From the NCBI GenBank assembly GCA_018901675.1, contig JAHIEH010000067.1:1-33408 (forward strand): 33,408 nucleotides of DNA. The letters run 5' to 3'. Of this stretch, positions 30,349 through 33,408 are shown in pieces (the stretch's first letter is position 1; every line of letters starts with the position of its first letter). Under the pieces are notes generated by a model that was not told the origin of the DNA, made no database searches, and saw only the letters and a list, made by a program, of their open reading frames with translations. Both the position numbers and the translations under genes were made by a program. This DNA is from Nanobdellota archaeon (GTDB lineage Archaea; Nanobdellota; Nanobdellia; Pacearchaeales; GW2011-AR1).

Positions 30349-30912
30349 TTACATAAGATTTTTACATTCCTCACAGAGAAGCTTTCCATCCACTCTGTAA
30401 AGAACTTCTTCATTTCCGCAATCTTCACAGACGCCTTCATGCATAAATATTCTTTCCTTTGCTTTTTTCACTCTTTTTAATTTCTCAATTTCTTCTCTTA
30501 TGCCTGCAAGTTCATATAATTCAGGATAAACTTCTGGGTGAAAATTTAAAATATCTTTGATGGTAATCATTCCTACAAGTTCATTGTTGTGAATTACCGG
30601 AAGCCTCTCAAATTTTAATTTTTTCATCTTTGTTATAGTTCCTTCTATAGTTTCTGTTGGTTTTATTGTAGCAATCTTTTTTGGGGAGATATCTACTGCC
30701 CGGATTTTAGATAAATCCTGCTTTGATTTTTTAACTAAAGCCCAAAGAATATCCTTTTCAGAAATAAATCCGATAAGCCTTTTTTGAGACACAAGCAGAA
30801 GGCTTCCAACTTTTTTCCTCACCATTGTTTTTGCGCATTCTAACAAATTTGCTTCTGGCTTGATTGTTACAGGATAGCGAGTCATTATGTCTGCCACAAT
30901 TATCCTTTTCAT
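30349..30912 (-). CDS. Tandem CBS-domain protein with C-terminal zinc ribbon
   Basis: The 187-residue protein has two CBS domains: IMTRYPVTIKPEANLLECAK ... LIGFISEKDILWALV (about 8-60) and PKKIATIKPTETIEGTITKM ... LVGMITIKDIL (about 75-130). A C-terminal zinc ribbon follows, CEDCGNEEVLYRVDGKLLCE (C-x2-C ... C-x2-C). CBS pairs usually bind adenosine nucleotides and regulate other proteins. Many archaeal CBS proteins with a zinc ribbon are thought to sense energy state. Partner unknown. A TATA-like ATTTATAAG lies about 38 nt upstream of the ATG, and AGGT is nearby. Confidence 0.9.
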   Translation of the reverse strand: MKRIIVADIMTRYPVTIKPEANLLECAKTMVRKKVGSLLLVSQKRLIGFISEKDILWALVKKSKQDLSKIRAVDISPKKIATIKPTETIEGTITKMKKLKFERLPVIHNNELVGMITIKDILNFHPEVYPELYELAGIREEIEKLKRVKKAKERIFMHEGVCEDCGNEEVLYRVDGKLLCEECKNLM

Positions 30913-30947
30913 TGTATTCTACCTGTCTTTTTTAAGCGGCTTTTACT

Positions 30948-31001
30948 TATAAATTTTACCAAAAAAGGAGATATATCCTCAAGTGAGATAAAATTTATAA
31001 G
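30948..31001. promoter_or_regulatory. Divergent TATA boxes (CBS gene and thermosome)
   Basis: AAAATTTATAAG occurs on the minus strand near 30948-30959 and on the plus strand near 30990-31001. Each faces its own gene. The plus copy is about 26 nt before the ATG of the thermosome. Confidence 0.5.
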
Positions 31002-31022
31002 CCATATTTTTTGATAGAGTAT

Positions 31023-32639
31023 ATGACTGATAAACCAATTGTTCTTTTTCCTGAAGATGTTCAAAGGCTTATGGGAAAAGATGCACAAAGGAATAATATT
31101 CTTGCTGCAAAAATGGTTGCAGATATTGTCAAAACAACTCTTGGACCTAAAGGGATGGATAAAATGCTTGTCTCACCTACTAATGATATTATCGTGACTA
31201 ATGACGGGGTTACAATCCTTGAGGAGATGCAGATAGAGCATCCTGCTGCAAAGATGATGGTGGATATTGCAAAAACTCAGGAAAGTGAAGTTGGTGATGG
31301 GACAACAACAGCAGTAATGATTGCAGGCAGATTGCTTGAAAATGCAGAGAAGCTTCTTGATAAAAAGATTCACCCAACAGTTATTACTAAAGGTTACCGG
31401 CTTGCTGCTGAGAAATCTCAGGAGATATTAAAGGAAATTGCAGTCAGGTTAAATACAGAAGATATAGATGTTTTAAGGCAGATTGCTATAACTGCAATGA
31501 CTGGAAAAGGCGCAGAAGACGCAAAAGAAAAATTTGCAGATATTGTTGTGAAAGCAATAAAACAAATCCAAACCAACGGAAAAATAGATTTAAATGACAT
31601 AAAAATAGAAAAATCAAAAGGGGATGGAATTGAAGACACTGAACTGATAGCAGGAATTGTTATTGACAAGGAAAAAGTTTCAGTGGATATGCCATGTATT
31701 ATTGAAAATGCGAAAATTGCATTGATAGACTTTCCATTAGAAATAAAAAATCCTGAGATAGACACAAAAATCTCCATTTCTACCCCGAGTCAGTTGCAGG
31801 GTTTTATTGACCAGGAAGAGAGGTCAATAAAAGAGCTTGTAGAAAAGGTGGCTATGTCAGGAGCAACAGTTATTTTTTGCCAGAAAGGAATTGATGATTT
31901 TGCGCAATATCTTCTTGCAAAGAAAAGAATTTATGCCTGCAGGAGAGTTGCTAAATCAGACATTGAAAAACTTGCAAAGGCGAGTGGCGGAAAAATTGTA
32001 AGCAATATTAATGAATTAAGTTCATTAGAGTTGGGGAATGCTATGACAGTAGAAGAAGTTAAGCACGGAGAAGACACAATGACTTATGTTAGGGGATGCA
32101 AAAATCCAAAAGCCCTGACAATTTTAATTCATGGTGGGACTGGGCATGTTATTGATGAAATTGAGAGGGCGATTAAAGACGGGCTTGGTGATGTGGCATC
32201 TGCTTTAAAATCAGGGGCAATAGTTCCTGGAGGCGGGGCAATAGAAATTGAATTAGCAAGAAGGCTTAGAGAGTATTCTCAGGGGCTTTCAGGCAGAGAA
32301 CAGCTTGCTGTGGAAGAATTTGCATCTGCTTTGGAGTATATTCCTGTAACTCTTGCAGAAAATGCAGGAATGGACCCTATAGATGTTCTTACTGAATTAA
32401 AAGCAAGGCATGATAGCGGAGAAAGAAATGCAGGGCTTAACTTATTCACAAATAGGATAGAAGATGTTCTGCTGGCGAAAATTATTGAGCCATTAAAGAT
32501 AAAGACTCAAGCAATAACTTCTGCGAGTGAGGTTGCTATAATGATTTTAAGGATTGATGATGTTATAGCTTCTTCTGGGGGAAAGAGCAGTAATCGAGGC
32601 GGAATGAGAGGAATGCCTTCGGGCATGGAAGAGTATTAA
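31023..32639 (+). CDS. thsA: Thermosome subunit (group II chaperonin)
   Basis: The 538-residue protein matches archaeal group II chaperonins. Near residue 40 it has TTLGPKGMDKMLVSPTNDI, then TNDGVTILEEM and GDGTTTAVMIAGRLL (the nucleotide-binding Asp). GAIVPGGGAIEIELARRLRE follows, then EPLKIKTQAITSASEVAIMI, and a Gly/Met-rich end (RGGMRGMPSGMEEY) that fills the ring cavity. It folds proteins in a double ring driven by ATP. I chose the ATG at 31023 rather than an upstream TTG, because it lies 26 nt after the TATA box (leaderless) and matches the usual N-terminus. Only one subunit gene is seen here. Confidence 0.96.
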   Translation: MTDKPIVLFPEDVQRLMGKDAQRNNILAAKMVADIVKTTLGPKGMDKMLVSPTNDIIVTNDGVTILEEMQIEHPAAKMMVDIAKTQESEVGDGTTTAVMIAGRLLENAEKLLDKKIHPTVITKGYRLAAEKSQEILKEIAVRLNTEDIDVLRQIAITAMTGKGAEDAKEKFADIVVKAIKQIQTNGKIDLNDIKIEKSKGDGIEDTELIAGIVIDKEKVSVDMPCIIENAKIALIDFPLEIKNPEIDTKISISTPSQLQGFIDQEERSIKELVEKVAMSGATVIFCQKGIDDFAQYLLAKKRIYACRRVAKSDIEKLAKASGGKIVSNINELSSLELGNAMTVEEVKHGEDTMTYVRGCKNPKALTILIHGGTGHVIDEIERAIKDGLGDVASALKSGAIVPGGGAIEIELARRLREYSQGLSGREQLAVEEFASALEYIPVTLAENAGMDPIDVLTELKARHDSGERNAGLNLFTNRIEDVLLAKIIEPLKIKTQAITSASEVAIMILRIDDVIASSGGKSSNRGGMRGMPSGMEEY

Positions 32640-32661
32640 ACCGCATATTTTTATAAAAAAC

Positions 32662-33408
32662 ATGGCAATAAAACTTAATGCAACACCAGAAGCATACAAA
32701 GAATTTTATGGCTCAAACGTAGAACAGATGCCAAAGCTTATAGCCGATGGTAGAGTTCCTATGAATGTTTCTCAATTAATGCAAAGAAGACTTGATGTTA
32801 GAAATTCTGATAAATCAATAAAGGGTTCTTATATGGATAATTATTTTGATACTGGCGATGCTGTTGTTTATCATCCTGATGGAAGAGTAAAGATTGTTTT
32901 TGACTCTCAAACTTTAAGAGAGATAACACCTGAAAGCCAGAGAAATAGTGGTGCTCTTGTCTTAACTGAAGACGCTTACAATGCTTTACAAGGAGAAGAA
33001 TTTAAGAAAGGAAAGCTTGGAAAGGTAAACGACGGTCTTTCAAGAGCAGATGTTAAAGCTCATCCTGTTTGGAAGGTTTTAGCAAGAGATCAAGCATTAC
33101 TTAATGATTATACAGATTTTATCTTTGGAGAATATCAACCAAGATTTGCTAAAGATTCAGCTTTTGATGATTTAAAACTTATGGGAATTTACCCAAGTTC
33201 TGCTCAAGGCAAAACACCAGAAATGAGGGCGTGGATTGTCGGCGGGCTCGTGGGCAGGTCGGGTGCTCGTGGCAGGTACGTCCTTGATGTTGACTATGGT
33301 CGTTTCGTCGGTATAGCGCCGGAGGCGCAGAGTTCTTTTGGTAATGGCACTTCAAATGTAAGAGCTTATACTATGGCAGATGTTCAAATAGCTAAGAAAC
33401 AAAGAGAT
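32662..33408 (+). CDS. DPANN-conserved hypothetical protein, 5' part; open at the window end
   Basis: The frame is open for 249 codons and runs off the right edge. It begins MAIKLNATPEAYKEFYG and reads VPMNVSQLMQRRLDVRN and YFDTGDAVVYHPDGRVKIVF. I recall this start as common in DPANN genomes, with no known function. The part from about codon 190 to 223 (33229-33330) is strikingly GC-rich and A-poor against an AT-rich gene. It encodes a Gly/Arg/Val-rich segment ending DYGRFVGIAPEAQ. The start is set by a TATA-like TATTAAACC about 26 nt upstream. The function is unknown. Confidence 0.8.
   Translation, partial: MAIKLNATPEAYKEFYGSNVEQMPKLIADGRVPMNVSQLMQRRLDVRNSDKSIKGSYMDNYFDTGDAVVYHPDGRVKIVFDSQTLREITPESQRNSGALVLTEDAYNALQGEEFKKGKLGKVNDGLSRADVKAHPVWKVLARDQALLNDYTDFIFGEYQPRFAKDSAFDDLKLMGIYPSSAQGKTPEMRAWIVGGLVGRSGARGRYVLDVDYGRFVGIAPEAQSSFGNGTSNVRAYTMADVQIAKKQRD
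33229..33330 (+). other. GC-rich, A-poor segment: candidate variable region of a diversity-generating retroelement
   Basis: These 102 bp have about 64% G+C and only 11 A, inside a gene that is otherwise strongly AT-rich. The frame is kept. Its residues, RAWIVGGLVGRSGARGRYV and then DVDYGRFVGIAPEAQ, contain few of the A-rich codons used elsewhere. Adenine loss in one short in-frame segment is what adenine-specific mutagenic retrohoming leaves. No reverse transcriptase or template repeat is inside the window, so this is inference. Confidence 0.4.

Overview
The window is AT-rich and reads as archaeal, most likely a DPANN-type archaeon (Woesearchaeota/Pacearchaeota-like; this lineage is inferred, not proven). 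Supporting signs are a thermosome, a tRNA-Tyr with C1-G72 and an intron after position 37, many genes with a TATA box about 26 nt before the start codon and almost no leader, Shine-Dalgarno sites mainly inside operons, and a last gene whose sequence I recall as common in DPANN genomes.

Layout. 1-2000: tRNA-Asp, a small membrane protein, RadC and two very small genes. 2000-17000: an accessory region rich in defence and conflict genes. It holds a DIP1984-type protein, two divergent AbrB-like proteins with repeated operator-like sites, a HTH/PIN pair, a RelE-like toxin with its winged-helix partner and a palindromic operator, G-rich dispersed repeats, a one-polypeptide type IIG restriction-modification enzyme, a HTH-nucleotidyltransferase with a partner, an AAA ATPase (DUF4143 type) with a zinc-ribbon protein, a Nudix protein, a Bro-N (DinD-like) protein, and a tight four-gene nuclease operon (Cas4/RecB-like Fe-S nuclease, degenerate RusA-like protein, PD-(D/E)XK protein, and a paralogue of the nucleotidyltransferase partner).

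16900-23100: a biosynthetic-looking cluster. A transglutaminase-like protein precedes a five-gene operon of radical SAM enzyme, TIM-barrel/methyltransferase fusion, P-loop kinase, Nudix hydrolase and IucA/IucC-like ligase. A LCMT/TcmP-type methyltransferase follows convergently. This is the best candidate for an undescribed pathway: a ligase with activating, editing and methylating enzymes, product unknown.

23100-28600: an AbrB/RelE-type pair, a membrane-anchored zincin flanked by two tiny acidic peptides, a bacterial-style STN/Gly-rich secreted protein, tRNA-Tyr whose 5' end is duplicated upstream around a hairpin, and surface/membrane proteins. 28600-33408: housekeeping genes (CTP synthase, CBS-domain protein, thermosome), then a truncated gene carrying a sharply GC-rich, A-poor segment of about 100 bp that looks like the variable region of a diversity-generating retroelement.
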